From Melastoma dodecandrum (lineage: Eukaryota; Streptophyta; Magnoliopsida; Myrtales; Melastomataceae), in the NCBI GenBank assembly GCA_029817715.1, contig JARUPY010000405.1:149577-213576 (forward strand): 64,000 nucleotides of DNA, given 5' to 3'. This document shows positions 1-11,193 of this stretch, piece after piece (the first letter of the stretch is position 1; the number at the start of each line of letters is the position of its first letter). The notes beneath the pieces are model-generated. The model did no database searches. It was not told the DNA's origin and saw nothing but the letters and a program-made list of their open reading frames with translations. Position numbers and translations under genes: made by a program.

Positions 1-622
1 GGATTCCCAATATGTGGTTTCGGTACATAGTAATTATCGCTCATTTTTCAACTTACAGAAGGTTTAGGCCTTTACTCAGAACAGTAGAACCTTAATGGTA
101 CTGTACTGAATTTCAACGCACAGAAGCTTCTGTTAGACTGAAATGACGTTGCTGGTAATCAAATCTCTGTAGAATAGAGCAGAAATACCAAAGAGATTAA
201 TTCCACAGAAACCTTAAAGTTTCGACAGAAGAAAAACAACGATGTAGCAATTTTAAGCGTATAGTAGGTAACACCTTCTATAGGATATAACTAAGCACTC
301 AAGCTTATGTTGAATCCTGTTTTAATACAAATGATATGATTCTAGCAGAGCTATAAGATATTGTAGAAACAAATCAACTTGGGACAGTAACAGAGCGTAA
401 GCTTCTGTATAGTAGGAATAGAGCACGTAGAAGGTACGAGCTGCTATAGGATCTCAACGAGCTGCTAAGCTTTCGTTGATACCCCTTCTGATATCAGTTC
501 TTGGATTCAAACAGAAAACAAGGCTTCTGTAGAATACAACAAAGCAGTGATGGTCAGAGAGCATACAGAAGGTTCGAGCTGCTATAAGATCTCAACGAGC
601 GGTTAAGCTTTCGTTGAAACAC

Positions 623-634
623 GCTCTGATACCA
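623..634 (-). other. tRNA-iMet primer binding site
   Basis: The minus strand reads TGGTATCAGAGC two bases inside the LTR end. This is the standard plant initiator-methionine tRNA primer site used to start minus-strand DNA synthesis of LTR retrotransposons. Confidence 0.85.
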
Positions 635-636
635 AT

Positions 637-2522
637 TGTTGGCCCAAAGATTGCACTAAGGGGGGTGAATTAGTGTTAAATCCAATTATAGATTTCTTAA
701 AAGCTTTTTCACAACCCTTACAGCGGAAGCAAGTTGCTGTAAAACAGAACTTGTGAAATGGACTTCAAAATGAATCGAAGAACACAAGGGATTTTATAGT
801 GCTTCAGTGAATACACCTACGTCCACTTTCAGTCGTTTTCACTAATACTTTGAAATAGTGATTACAGTGTAGAACGTTGAACCTTCTGTGATATAAGAAA
901 ATAGTTTTTTGGATCACGGTGTGGTTAGACTAGTTAATCAGTGCAAGAAGGCCTCTTGCTGAGTTTAGAATGAGTCTAGGTCGAATAACAAGGAAATCGA
1001 CCAGACTTGCATGAGCACAGAACCTTGGCTGGAAGCTTCAACCTTCTGTGACGCTATAGCGGACTGTCGCTTCTGTGGATCAGCGAACAGATTCAACAAT
1101 GCTTTTTCGAAGTGTTTAGACATCTCTGATGTGCTTCTCTCTTTTTATTTTTGGTTTAATCTGCAAAACAAATAAAGACAACCCGTCTACAGTAGATTGC
1201 AGTTCCTCACTACTTACGCCTGCTGTAGAAACCTTCTCTTCGACTTACCGTACGCCCACCTGGCGTTACAGACAACTTTCCCGGCCAAGTCCTTCGGATT
1301 CACAGCCAACGACGCCTACAGAGTGGCTTCACCAATGCACACCTACTGCAAACACATACAACAAAATAACCAACTACAGAAGGTTGGAGGTCCCTCACCA
1401 AACGCCTGCTATGGACTCCTTCTCTCTGACCAACTCTGTACGCCGACTCGCCAACCTTCTCCCTAGGCCCTGGTGCATGCAGTCCGACGTCCCGGATAAA
1501 GTTCCGATCGAGTCCCTCAGATCCGTACGCAACGACGTCACCGGAGCGGCTTCACCCACACTCAACTCGCTGTAGTCACCTCCTGCAAGAATGCTCGCCT
1601 GGAGAGTACATTCCTGCACACTCACACACATGTTAAATAACCACTAACGTTGCCAAATGTCAAGACTTACGCTCTGATAATTCAAAAAACCGAATTAAAA
1701 TGTTTTTAGGCTTTTCTCTTATATAGAGGTTCCGTCCTCCAGTAAAGAAGCAAACTTATTTTTCCAAATACGAAATATGACCAGATTCATCCCCAACGTG
1801 TATAAATCATTTGGGGACAATCTCGGATTGATTTCAGATCAATCGGATCATCCAATCATAAGATCTCGTCTTATAGAAGGTTAGAGGCTAATTCGGTCAG
1901 CAACCTTCTATAGATGGAAAGAAAGAATATTTTATTTCCAACTTGAGAAATCTGATAATGGACACTTATTTATCTGTTGGAACTGTCCATAATTAGTTTT
2001 GTATTAATTGGACGTTTTATTCCCCAGATATTACATTTGAGAATGTTCAGCCAATCACAGCAAGTTATCCTTTTATACAAGGAAATAATCAATAAATTAT
2101 TTTTAAATTGACATAAATCATTCTAGATAATATTTTCATTATATCTGGATGAAATTTAGATGAAAATTTTAATTGAAAGTTATTTCTAAATAACATTATT
2201 CTTTATAGACAGGTTAGATAGAAATTTCCAAAAATAATAAAATAATTTCTTAGATTGGAAAAATATTTTATATTTGGCTTTCAATCACTTGTCTCATCAT
2301 ATAAGTGTTTAATATTAATTTTAATAAAATAATTAAGATAACCAATAATTAATTAATTATTAAAATATCTAATTATAGAAATATTCTCTAATCACGTATC
2401 TTGGATCATTGGAGGGTGAAGAAAATATTTTCACGATATTTTTCGTTACAGGAGGTTACAGCTTCTGTAAAGCGTAGCAGGTGAAACCTGCTATTTGACT
2501 TAGCAGCAAAATCTTATCAACA
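637..2522 (-). repeat. 5' LTR, 1886 bp
   Basis: The boundaries are the inverted TGTTG/CAACA ends, one next to the primer site and the other at the abrupt start of kinase coding sequence. The LTR contains many copies of the 7-mer ACAGAAG or its complement CTTCTGT. The open frames at 1129-1575 and 1395-1631 lie inside this LTR and resemble no protein I recognise. Target-site duplication cannot be tested because the left end is outside the window. Confidence 0.75.
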
Positions 2523-3495
2523 TACTTGATCGGTGTCGGCGGTTTTGGTTCCGTGTATAAGGGGATCCTTGGAAATTCTGATAATGTGGTAGCTGTTAGG
2601 TTTCTCGACCTCCGAACTCGAGAAGCTTCAAAGAGTTTTGTGGCAGAGTGTGAGGTATTGAAGAAGATCAAGCACCGAAATCTCGTTAAGATTTTTACTG
2701 TATGCTCGACCATCGACATCCGAGGTAATGATTTTAAGACGTTTGTGTATGAGTACATGGAAAATGAAAACCTAGAAAATTGGCTGCATCCTAAAGTTAC
2801 ACACGAGGGAGTGTGCCGGAACTTAAGTTTTTGGCACAGGCTTAGTATTGCCGTGGATATTGCATATGCTGTGGAGTATCTGCATCACGAGTGTGACGAG
2901 CCAGTGATTCATTGTGATTTGAAGCCGAGCAATGTTCTCCTAAATGTGGAGATGATAGCAAAGGTCGGTGATTTCGGACTCACGAGAATTCTCTCTGCCG
3001 GTGATGTTGTTGTGCAAATAAGCTCGACCGGAGTGAGAGGGACGGTCGGCTACAATCCTCCAGGTTTAATGTAAATGTGGTTTTGATATTTGTTAGTTCG
3101 TACTCAGTAATATAGGCCGTTTAATGCGAAATGTTGTAGAGTACGGAATGGGAAGGCAAGTGTCGAGGGAAGATGATGTTTACAGCTTTGGAATTCTTCT
3201 TCTGGATATGTTTACGGGAAAGAGGCCGACCGACGACATGTTCCAGGATGCTTGGAACATCCGAAGCCATTGTGTGGCCGGGTTGCCGGAAAGAGCGGGA
3301 GAAGTAGCAGACCCTTGTATGTTTCTAAATGAGTTTGGAGTAGAATCGAGCGCTCGCGCTCCGCGAAGGATTCTAGAATGCCTGGCGAAGTTGTTCGAAT
3401 TCGGAGTCGCGTGTTGCAGCGAGTCGCCAGGACAAAGGATAGACATCCGGGTGGCTGCAGCGAAACTAAGATCCCTCAAATCTCTGGTGGGCTGA
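2523..3495 (+). pseudogene. LRR receptor-like kinase (subfamily XII type), 5'-truncated kinase domain
   Basis: Two exons (2523-3063 and 3140-3495) joined by a 76-bp GT-AG intron encode most of a Ser/Thr kinase domain. The glycine loop GVGGFGSVYKG, HRN, HCDLKPSN catalytic loop, DFGL and GKRPTD are visible. The style is that of the EFR/FLS2-like LRR-XII kinases, and HCD makes it a non-RD kinase. Two defects stand out: everything upstream (LRRs, membrane segment, start of the kinase) is cut off by the LTR ending at 2522, and the beta-3 motif reads VAVR, so the ATP-positioning Lys of VAVK is Arg. The C-terminus ends normally at 3493-3495. The LRR half may lie beyond the retrotransposon to the left. 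It is most likely a disrupted gene. Confidence 0.85.
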
Positions 3496-4393
3496 AGCTC
3501 CGTATCCCGAATACGTCTAAGATGTAGTCGTCTAAGAGTACCAAATATGATTTGTCTAAGCATTTCGATGCCTTCCACACTAATTCACAGGCCAGTAGTT
3601 TGACGATGCTGAAATTGCAAATGGATCGATTCCAACGCCGTCGAATGATTCATCCCTCTCCTCCGCACCGATCAGACATACTCCAAATTGAAAATGCAGG
3701 AAATCAATCATCCACACTAGCTTAGAACAACACAATTAGATCCTCCAATGACAGTGCCGTGACGGGGGATCGCTCCAGACCTTCCACAGTGTGCTTCTGG
3801 GCAAGACTTGATGATCTCGACGGCACCGAGCTTGAGGAGTATTACAAAGAGGACCCTAAGCCAAAGTAGGAAACCTACCTAAACTTGAAATCCTCGCGCG
3901 AATTTATCACTCACTGAATTTGAAACCTACCTAAACTTGGCGTAACCAGCCAAATGAAGCCTAAACCAGGTCGTGAGACGCGGGTAGTTCTTCCCAATAG
4001 CATTCAGACAGTTTCCCTCTAATAATACTCGAAAGTCTCTAGAAATGACAGTCCCGGAGCTGCATATACATACAGACAATGCACCACCCGGAGACGTGTG
4101 AGCTTGCCGGAGTCCGGTAAGGCAGACCCAGGGCACAGAGGCGGAGGGGAGTTGTGAAGGAAATCTACCATTCTCAAAATTGGGAAAAGAAGCAGTTAAA
4201 ATCCTCGGACAAGACTGGATTAGGGATTCGAACCGAAAATAGTCTAGGAATGTATCTGGTCGGACCAAAACACAGAATGAACCTCACACGAAATAGTCAT
4301 CACATGGTGGCCACCTCACATCCTTGATCCTCGCGCATTTCTTAGCCAGGTCACCACGCGTGAGGTTGATTTCAACGACTACGCCTAGGTCGA
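3496..4393. other. No recognisable gene
   Basis: This stretch follows the kinase stop codon. I see no coding similarity, tRNA or clear repeat. The reverse-strand open frame at 3927-4268 has no recognisable motif. Confidence 0.5.
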
Positions 4394-5553
4394 TGATAAC
4401 TCTATGAAAGTAGAGTTATTTAGGGCAATTTCATACTTAGATTTTGTTAGATTTGTGAAATATTGCTTTCATTACATAATATTCCTGGTTATTTCACATT
4501 ATTCCCGAGAAACGGATTACTGCCGAGTTTTCTGGTCTATTTCAGGATAAATATGAAGAAAAGGGGATCTCGACGTAATTATGAAAACTTTGTGCAGAGG
4601 GAAGATCTTTGGATGATCTTGCAAGACCTAAAGCTACAATGAGGAGAAAAGAAAAGATTTTCTTTTCTTATTTTCAGAGATTCTCTGGGTTTAGGGGGAT
4701 TATAAAAACATTTTATTTTTACCTAGAGGAAGAAGGGGGCGACTACAGAGAGCCGTCGACAGATACTTTGGTAGTTTTTCTTTTAGTTTTCTTTATGTCG
4801 TTTTCATTGTTTACGATGGATCTGATGTTTTCGTTTACTTCGGTTATGAACTAATTTTCTTTGCATAGGGTTAAGATGGATCTTGACGATTAGTCAAGAG
4901 TCTATCTCTTTTGACACACTTAAATGATTTTGATTTGATTATTCCTATTCGTTCTTAACGCTTTCTTATTGCCTGATCACAAATAGGATTGAATAGTGAA
5001 TTTAGATAAACTCGGAAGGGTTTCCCAGATTAAGCACGGGGAGAGGAATAACCTAGAGTAAACTTGGTCGGAAGACGGGATTATTAACGAGCGGGATAGG
5101 AATATACCCAATCGTCCTAGGTAATCGAATTCGAATTGATTCTTAAGGGGCACTCGATAGTTAATCTACCTAGGAATAGATTGAGTACTATTTACAGAGA
5201 TGTACGTTCTTATGACATCGGGAGGGCATAGGAAGATAACCGAATTCCAGATTATCAACCATATCATCTTAAGCGTGTTGATTGAGATATGACTTGCGAT
5301 TAATTATCCGGTGAAATCGTCGCCTTAGGTGCTTTTCTCATTTGAATCTTAATTCAATTTACTTACTCGTTTTCTTTACCTTTTCATTTAGTTTGATTAA
5401 TTCTTAAATCGTTTAGTTGGATAATAGAGATTGGCGGTATTTTAAGAATTGGGAGAAGTTTAGATCAGTCCTCGTGGGAACGATATCTTACTTACACTTT
5501 ATTACTTGTACGATCGCGTGCACTTTCGTGGTGAATACGTTTTCGACGTGACA
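4394..5553 (+). mobile_element. Solo LTR, probably Ty3/gypsy type
   Basis: A 1160-bp sequence starts TGATAACTC and ends GACGTGACA. It is flanked by identical 5-bp target-site duplications GTCGA (4389-4393 and 5554-5558), so it is a solo LTR left by LTR-LTR recombination. The text near the right end (a 'cgtgggaacgatatct' stretch, then 'acttgtacgatcgcgtgcac') is typical of Tat/Athila-like gypsy LTRs; that lineage call and the strand are from memory of the family and are tentative. Confidence 0.75.
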
Positions 5554-5683
5554 GTCGATCGACTCGAGATGTGGACAACCATCGAGAATAGCCCCTAGGC
5601 AGTTGTTTGTGAGCATGTTGCCATAGCGGGAGAGGCTACGCAACGCGGGCATGTGCTTCGTTAAAACTCGCCCGGAACTAAAG

Positions 5684-5739
5684 AATTATAAATATCAAAT
5701 TTTATTTAAATAAATAAATCATATTTGATATTTATAATT
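5684..5739. repeat. Perfect 17-bp inverted repeat (AT-rich hairpin)
   Basis: Arms at 5684-5700 and 5723-5739 are exact reverse complements with a 22-base loop. It lies between the two solo LTRs. It could be a small foldback element or a chance AT-rich palindrome. Confidence 0.6.
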
Positions 5740-5799
5740 ACATAAAAATAATTCTTAATTGGAAATAATACGAGTTTATTGGATAGCGTTAGGCTCCAC

Positions 5800-7472
5800 T
5801 GTTAGAATTCGGGCACAGCGGAAACAAAAATTAAACTTTTATGCCCAAAATAACAAGGATGTCATAGTAGGTATAATATTTAGATAAAAAAAAAATCTTG
5901 GTACGTATATTATATTATAAGGAAATATAAAATCCTTACCCGGAAACGTACCTCGAAATTCTGGTAAAACCGAAACACGATCGCGATCGAGCAAGAGTCC
6001 CAAGTGTGACTCATCTAGCGGTATCCACGCGCACACAATCACGAACTTCTAGACGATCCCTTAGGTGCTAGCCTCTTGGATCGACAGAAATAATTTGTTT
6101 CAGGAGCAAAACCAAGTCTTTTGTTTTGGTATTTTCTAGGAATCTGATCACTCTCCTCTTCATGCTAATCTCATTAGATTTTCTCCCAAAAACTGTCCCG
6201 TTTTTCAAAATCTCTCAGACAACCACCAGCTACCATCAGTTTTCTTTCCTTGTTGTTTTTCTTATTATGTCTGATTGCTTTCTTGCAATCAATCATCCTT
6301 ACGTTTTTTTTACTAATTAATTATAATCTAGGTAATTTTGATTTTATTCAAATATTTCTAAATCAAATAATGCAAAGACATGTTAGCATTAATTATCAAA
6401 TAATATATTAATAAAAATATCTTGGATAAAATATATAGTTATAAATAAATATTTATTTGACATCCTTTTATATTGACCCGAATAAATCCATATTGAATCT
6501 TGGTCTATTTATTTACTTTCGATATTTGAAAATAAATTAATAATCCAATTAATTCTAATTCTGAAATAAAATGATTAATTTTAGTATCCACTAAAATAAT
6601 CAAAATATAATGTTCGTGTCGACGTGCTATGCGTATGACCCTCTAGGTCCTATACACGAAGGCAGTGTATATCCATACCACAAACTAAGGTAACCGTGTA
6701 GCAACAATTTTTAGTCACCCAACGTGTTAGGATAACTATCATAAATCATAAAGCACTATGAACCGATTACCGTGTAATTCAATCTCTTCATCTAACTGAC
6801 ATCCTAATTATTTCGGCGCAAAATACATCATCACCGAATTAATTGTTTTACTTGATTACCAAGATATAATAGTCTCTCTTGTATGTAAAACATTCCTCCA
6901 ATGGCCATTGATTTTATAGTCACTAATATCTTTATCAAGTGGCCTAGATGTCAACTCTCTAATCCAAAACTGCGATGAATCATATCTTGACTCAACATTA
7001 TTCTCTCTACACTTTGTCACAAACACAACAATCATATTACTGATAATCCGGTTAAAGACTGCTTTTAACGATGTCAAAGTGCGCAAACTCCACGCATAGA
7101 ATAAATGAAGGTCTCAAGTCAATAGATCAGTTACACTCGTTCATAAAAAAGATTATGTTTAAATATGTGGTATCCTCTTAAACGGGTCGTGTTCAGTAAC
7201 CCTAATCTCAGGGTACCCCTAAGTATCACCTGGATACATAATCCCTTGGTCTATCTTGACCTCAGTAACTATAATCTAGATGTCCATGTCCCCTCTAAAT
7301 ATCTATCCGAACGGACTATTTCAAACTAATATATTCAATAATCTGTGGGACTTTATCTTTAATAATTTTACTTGTAGAAAAGTAAAATAATCAATGACAA
7401 ATACTCGCTTTTATTAATTATTTATTCACAAATACATTAAAGTGTCTTGGCACATAAGTGCACACACTAACA
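5800..7472 (-). mobile_element. Solo LTR, same Copia family as 19282-21011
   Basis: On the minus strand it runs from TGTTAGTGTGTGCAC to GAATTCTAACA. Flanks are TCCAC (5795-5799) and TCCAT (7473-7477), a 5-bp target-site duplication with one mismatch. Most of its length matches the LTR at 19282-21011, including the segment around 'cacccaacgtgttaggata'. No internal sequence remains. Open frames at 5839-6042, 6126-6320 and 6856-7086 are inside the LTR and are not genes. Confidence 0.85.
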
Positions 7473-7556
7473 TCCATAACATTATTTTTTTTTGTCATTC
7501 CAATTAAGTCCCCTAGCTTTCTTATTAATTCCAATAATCCCACATCAGACTGGATC

Positions 7557-7647
7557 GTTTGAAGCAACGAGAAGGCGGATTGAACCTTGGAAATCACTGC
7601 AATAATGTTAATCTACATATCATGTTTGAAGCAACGAGAAGGCGGAT
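7557..7647 (+). repeat. Short 24-bp direct duplication at the 5' edge of the subtilase
   Basis: The 24 bases beginning gtttgaagcaacgag occur at 7557-7580 and again at 7624-7647. The second copy is in frame with the subtilase propeptide, so part of the exon edge has been duplicated. Confidence 0.85.
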
Positions 7648-9127
7648 GATGTGATTGTGTATAGCTACAACTCGGGGTTCTCAGGATTTGCAGCCAAGAT
7701 TACCGAAGAACAAGCGCAAAGGCTTCCGGGTAATTCCTTATATTTACCTGCTTCAATCCAAGAATATTTTGGGGGGAGCAAGCCCGAGCAACTGTACATG
7801 TTATGTGGTGTCTGCTTTCATCATTTCAGAATTACCCAAGGTCATCAAAGTCCTGCCGAACACAATGCATAGGATGCAGACGACGCGGAGCTGGGACTTT
7901 CTCGGCGTACCCGATCTTCATGCCCCTTCAAGCAGCCTAAATCAGAGCTACCTCGGAGATGGAGTTATCATTGGCATTCTCGACACGGGTATATGGCCCG
8001 AGTCGAGATCGTTCAATGACGAACTGCTTGGACCAGTCCCCACGAGGTGGAGAGGTTCTTGCGATTGGGAGAGCGAATCTGGCTCTTCAAATCTCTGCAA
8101 TAAAAAAATTATCAGATCCCGTTGGTACATCGACGGATTCCTTGCGGAGTTCGGCCCACCTTCAAATACATCCGAGTTCTTTTCCCCTAGAGACGCTGCA
8201 GGACACGGGACACATACCGCAGGCACAGCAGCAGGTTCGGTGGTGAGCAATGTGACCTTTGAAGGAGTCGGCACAGGAAATGCACGGGGAGGTGCCACAC
8301 TGGCTAGACTAGCCATCTACAAGGTCTGCTGGGATGGAGGAGTATGCACGACCGTTGACATCCTGAAGGCCTTTGACGACGCGATACACGACGGAGTCCA
8401 TGTCTTATCCTTATCACTTGGGTCAAGGCAAGACGTATTTTATACTGAGGAATTAGACGGAATTGCAGTCAGTTCCTTGCATGCCGTCATGGGGGGAATC
8501 ACTGTTGTCTGCACCGCAGGTAACTCCGGACCGTCCCCGCAGACCGTTACGAACACGGCCCCCTGGATCATCACGGTTGCCTCAAGTACTATGGACAGAG
8601 CATTCCAGGCACCCATTACTCTCGGAAACAATGAAACCGTTTGGGTAAGTAAGATTTTTTAGCGAAGCTTTGTTTTTAATATCCCTTTTATGAATTGTGT
8701 AAAGCTGACACAATTCAATCGTTTGAAGGGACAAGCCATTTACACTGGAAAGCCGATCGGCTTTCAGAGCTTGACCTTCATGCCAGACTTGTTGGCATAT
8801 GAAAATGACTCCAACTCTGATCGGTAAATAAGTAAAAAGTCATCATCCATTTTATATCTGAAATTTTTTGAGTTCCTACTCATATCCGCAATTGCATTTT
8901 CTTTCAGAGGTTGGGATGCGGAGGAGTTCCGCTGGATCGCTGGAAAAGTGGTATTCTCCTCCATAAACCCCCATCCCCGCAATTGAATTTCTGCCTTTTT
9001 AGTTGGAAAGAAGGTCAAGTCCTGTCATGGTCTGGGGGTCATAGTAGCCAAGGATCCTGAAGATGACGTGAATATTTTGTTCCATGACTTCCCCTTAATC
9101 CATGTGGACTATGAGATTGGCACCCGC

Positions 9128-9591
9128 TGTTAGAAATAATAATTTCATTTGGTGGCCCGACGTTTATGTTTAGTCGTACACGAGCTATTCGGATATTGGA
9201 CCTGATTAAGTGATCTTACCTACATCAATATTCAGAGGGTCCAATTGACATCTCGTTAAGTATAGGGGTATATTGTGCAGATACCGTAATAATCTCTTAT
9301 TCTGTGATGGGTGGAATTAAAGAGATTATTAACCTCAGGGACTTAATTGTCAAAGAGGGGTTATGGTCCCCAGGTCATACGATATCTAAGACAACTGTAG
9401 GGCATCCCATTACCCTAGTCAGTTTTTCAGACGTCTAAATCGTAAAGGCCTGGAAGACCAAAAACCTAGGCGTTCTCTCAGAAGTTCTCCAAGTTTCTAA
9501 TGGATTCATCAGGTACGCTTCCGCATCTAGATATGGATCTCGGTAATTTGACATGTGTGTTCCCGGTTTTATGTGGATTACAATTCTAACA
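9128..9591 (+). repeat. 5' LTR, 464 bp
   Basis: Starts TGTTAGAAAT and ends ATTCTAACA. It is near-identical to the 3' LTR. It carries the element's promoter and transcript start, but I could not place a TATA box with confidence. Confidence 0.95.
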
Positions 9592-9593
9592 AG

Positions 9594-9605
9594 TGGTATC
9601 AGAGC
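9594..9605 (+). other. tRNA-iMet primer binding site
   Basis: TGGTATCAGAGC begins two bases after the 5' LTR, the expected place and sequence for priming by initiator Met-tRNA. Confidence 0.9.
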
Positions 9606-10374
9606 CGATCATGTGTTGAATTACTGGGAATTGAGAATTAGGGTTTGAGATTCTTTTTATCAGGAAAAGGGCGAATTTTTTTTTGTTCTGCTTCAAATTT
9701 TTTATTTAGAAGGGGAGAAATCTCTGTAGAAGGGGAGACATCTCTGTAGAAGGGGGGAGATTTTTTTTAGAGGGGAGAGATCCTTGTTTATCCCCCATGT
9801 TCTTGTGTTTTTTTTTTCTTGAACAAATTATCTTTTGGATATAATTAATTTAAGTTTCATGCTGAATTTGGGGGTTTCCAGTCCCGATTTCGAGCATGTC
9901 AGATCAAATTTTACTGGTTGTTTGGATCTGAAAAGTAATGGCATATTCTGGAAGTCTGTATTTTAAAATGGGCGGACTGAAGCGACATCTCCCCTCGGAG
10001 CTCTCTCGTGTAGGGAAACCCATTTGAAATATAAGATGGCGTGTTTGGTTTTCATGCGGACAGTGATCGGCCCTTCGGAAGGCGCTGTTTGGCCGAATTC
10101 CACACATGCACCCGCGGTATTAGATACGAGACTATCATTTGGATATCCATGTGAACATTGAGTCGGCCCCTCGGAAGACTTCCTTGTTTGACAGTATTGA
10201 TGGTCTGTGTCAGATTGTTGCACTGAGATACCACTTGCAAGTTGACATCGCGGTCCTTCGATAGGGTGTTAATGTTGCGCTGGTGTCTTAATGGGACTTG
10301 TCATTATTTATATTTCCCTTTATTCGGTTATTGATTGAGTGAGCTGATACATTTCCTCTGTTTGTTCTCTAATC
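9606..10374 (+). other. Untranslated leader of the Copia element
   Basis: About 770 bp separate the primer site from recognisable gag. A G-rich tandem stretch at about 9708-9780 repeats a 'gaaggggaga' word. Just before gag, the pyrimidine-rich stretch ending ctctaatcag at about 10376 looks like a 3' splice site, so gag may start from a spliced leader. That is inference; no ATG sits at the start of the gag frame here. Confidence 0.5.
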
Positions 10375-10376
10375 AG

Positions 10377-11166
10377 CTGTTACTCCTGCTACCAATGTCA
10401 GTGCTGCACTGAACTCCATCCCTGTGCTTAACGGCACAAACTTCAGACCCTGGAAAGAGCACATTGAGATCAATCTTGCTGTCTTGGATCTGGACATGGC
10501 ACTTCGGGTTGATCGCCCCCCCCCGCTCCTTCAGATGATAGTTCGCCTTTTGTTAAACAGAACTATGAGCGGTGGGAGAGATCCAATCGCCTTTGTCTAA
10601 TGATCATGAAACGTGCTATTCCAGATAGTTTTCGGGGCGCTGTGTCCGATGCGGCAGACGCCAAACAGTTCCTTGCCGATATAGAGAAGCGTTTTGAGAA
10701 AAACGAAAAGGCTGAGACGAGTGCGCTTCTGGCGTCTCTTGTCTCAAAACGATACAGCGGCAAGGGCAACATACGTGAGTACATCATGGAGATGTCCAAC
10801 ATCGCTTCCAAGCTTAAGGCACTCAAACTAGATCTCTCGGATGATCTGCTGGTGCATCTGGTTTTGATATCCCTTCCTGCACACTTCAGTCATTTTAAGG
10901 TCAGTTACAACTGTCAAAAGGAGAAATGGAGCCTCAATGAGCTCATTTCTCACCTAGTGCAAGAGGAGGACAGAATGAAGCGAGATAAGACTGAGAGTGC
11001 TCACTTGGCGTCCGCACGTAAGGACAATGCTAAGAAAAGGAAGAGCATTCAGGCTACTGCGGTTGCCCCGCAACAGAAGAAGCAGGCTCCTGTGAATCCT
11101 GATTCCTGCTACTTCTGCAAGAAGGAGGGGCATAAGAAGATTCAGTGTGCCGGATACCGTGACTAG
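10377..11166 (+). pseudogene. Copia gag (UBN2-type) with zinc knuckle, frameshifted
   Basis: The frame containing LNGTNFRPWKEHIEINLAVL (about 10426-10485) is followed, in another frame from about 10525, by the rest of a UBN2-type gag ending in the CCHC knuckle CYFCKKEGHKKIQC. The shift lies in a run of nine C residues (10516-10524): the downstream gag frame is one base out of register, as if one C had been lost. Gag ends at a TAG (11164-11166) that is in the same frame as pol. The protein packages element RNA into virus-like particles. The homopolymer shift could be a sequencing artefact. Confidence 0.85.
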
Positions 11167-11193
11167 CGCAAGAAGAAGGGTAATCTTCTCACT

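Larger units (their letters stand above)
1..2522 (-). mobile_element. 5' end of a minus-strand LTR retrotransposon (LTR plus leader)
   Basis: Read on the minus strand, an LTR (637-2522) is followed after 2 bp by a 12-base site complementary to the 3' end of initiator Met-tRNA, and then by leader sequence that runs off the left edge. The coding region lies outside the window. The LTR ends TGTTGATAAG...GGCCAACA fit the TG...CA rule. Long LTRs of this look are common in SIRE-like Copia elements, but without gag or pol the superfamily is inference. The element abuts the kinase exon at 2523 and so splits that gene. Confidence 0.75.

Noticed and set aside
1129..1631. Open frames inside the first LTR
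   Set aside because: They lie wholly within LTR sequence, show no motif and overlap on both strands.
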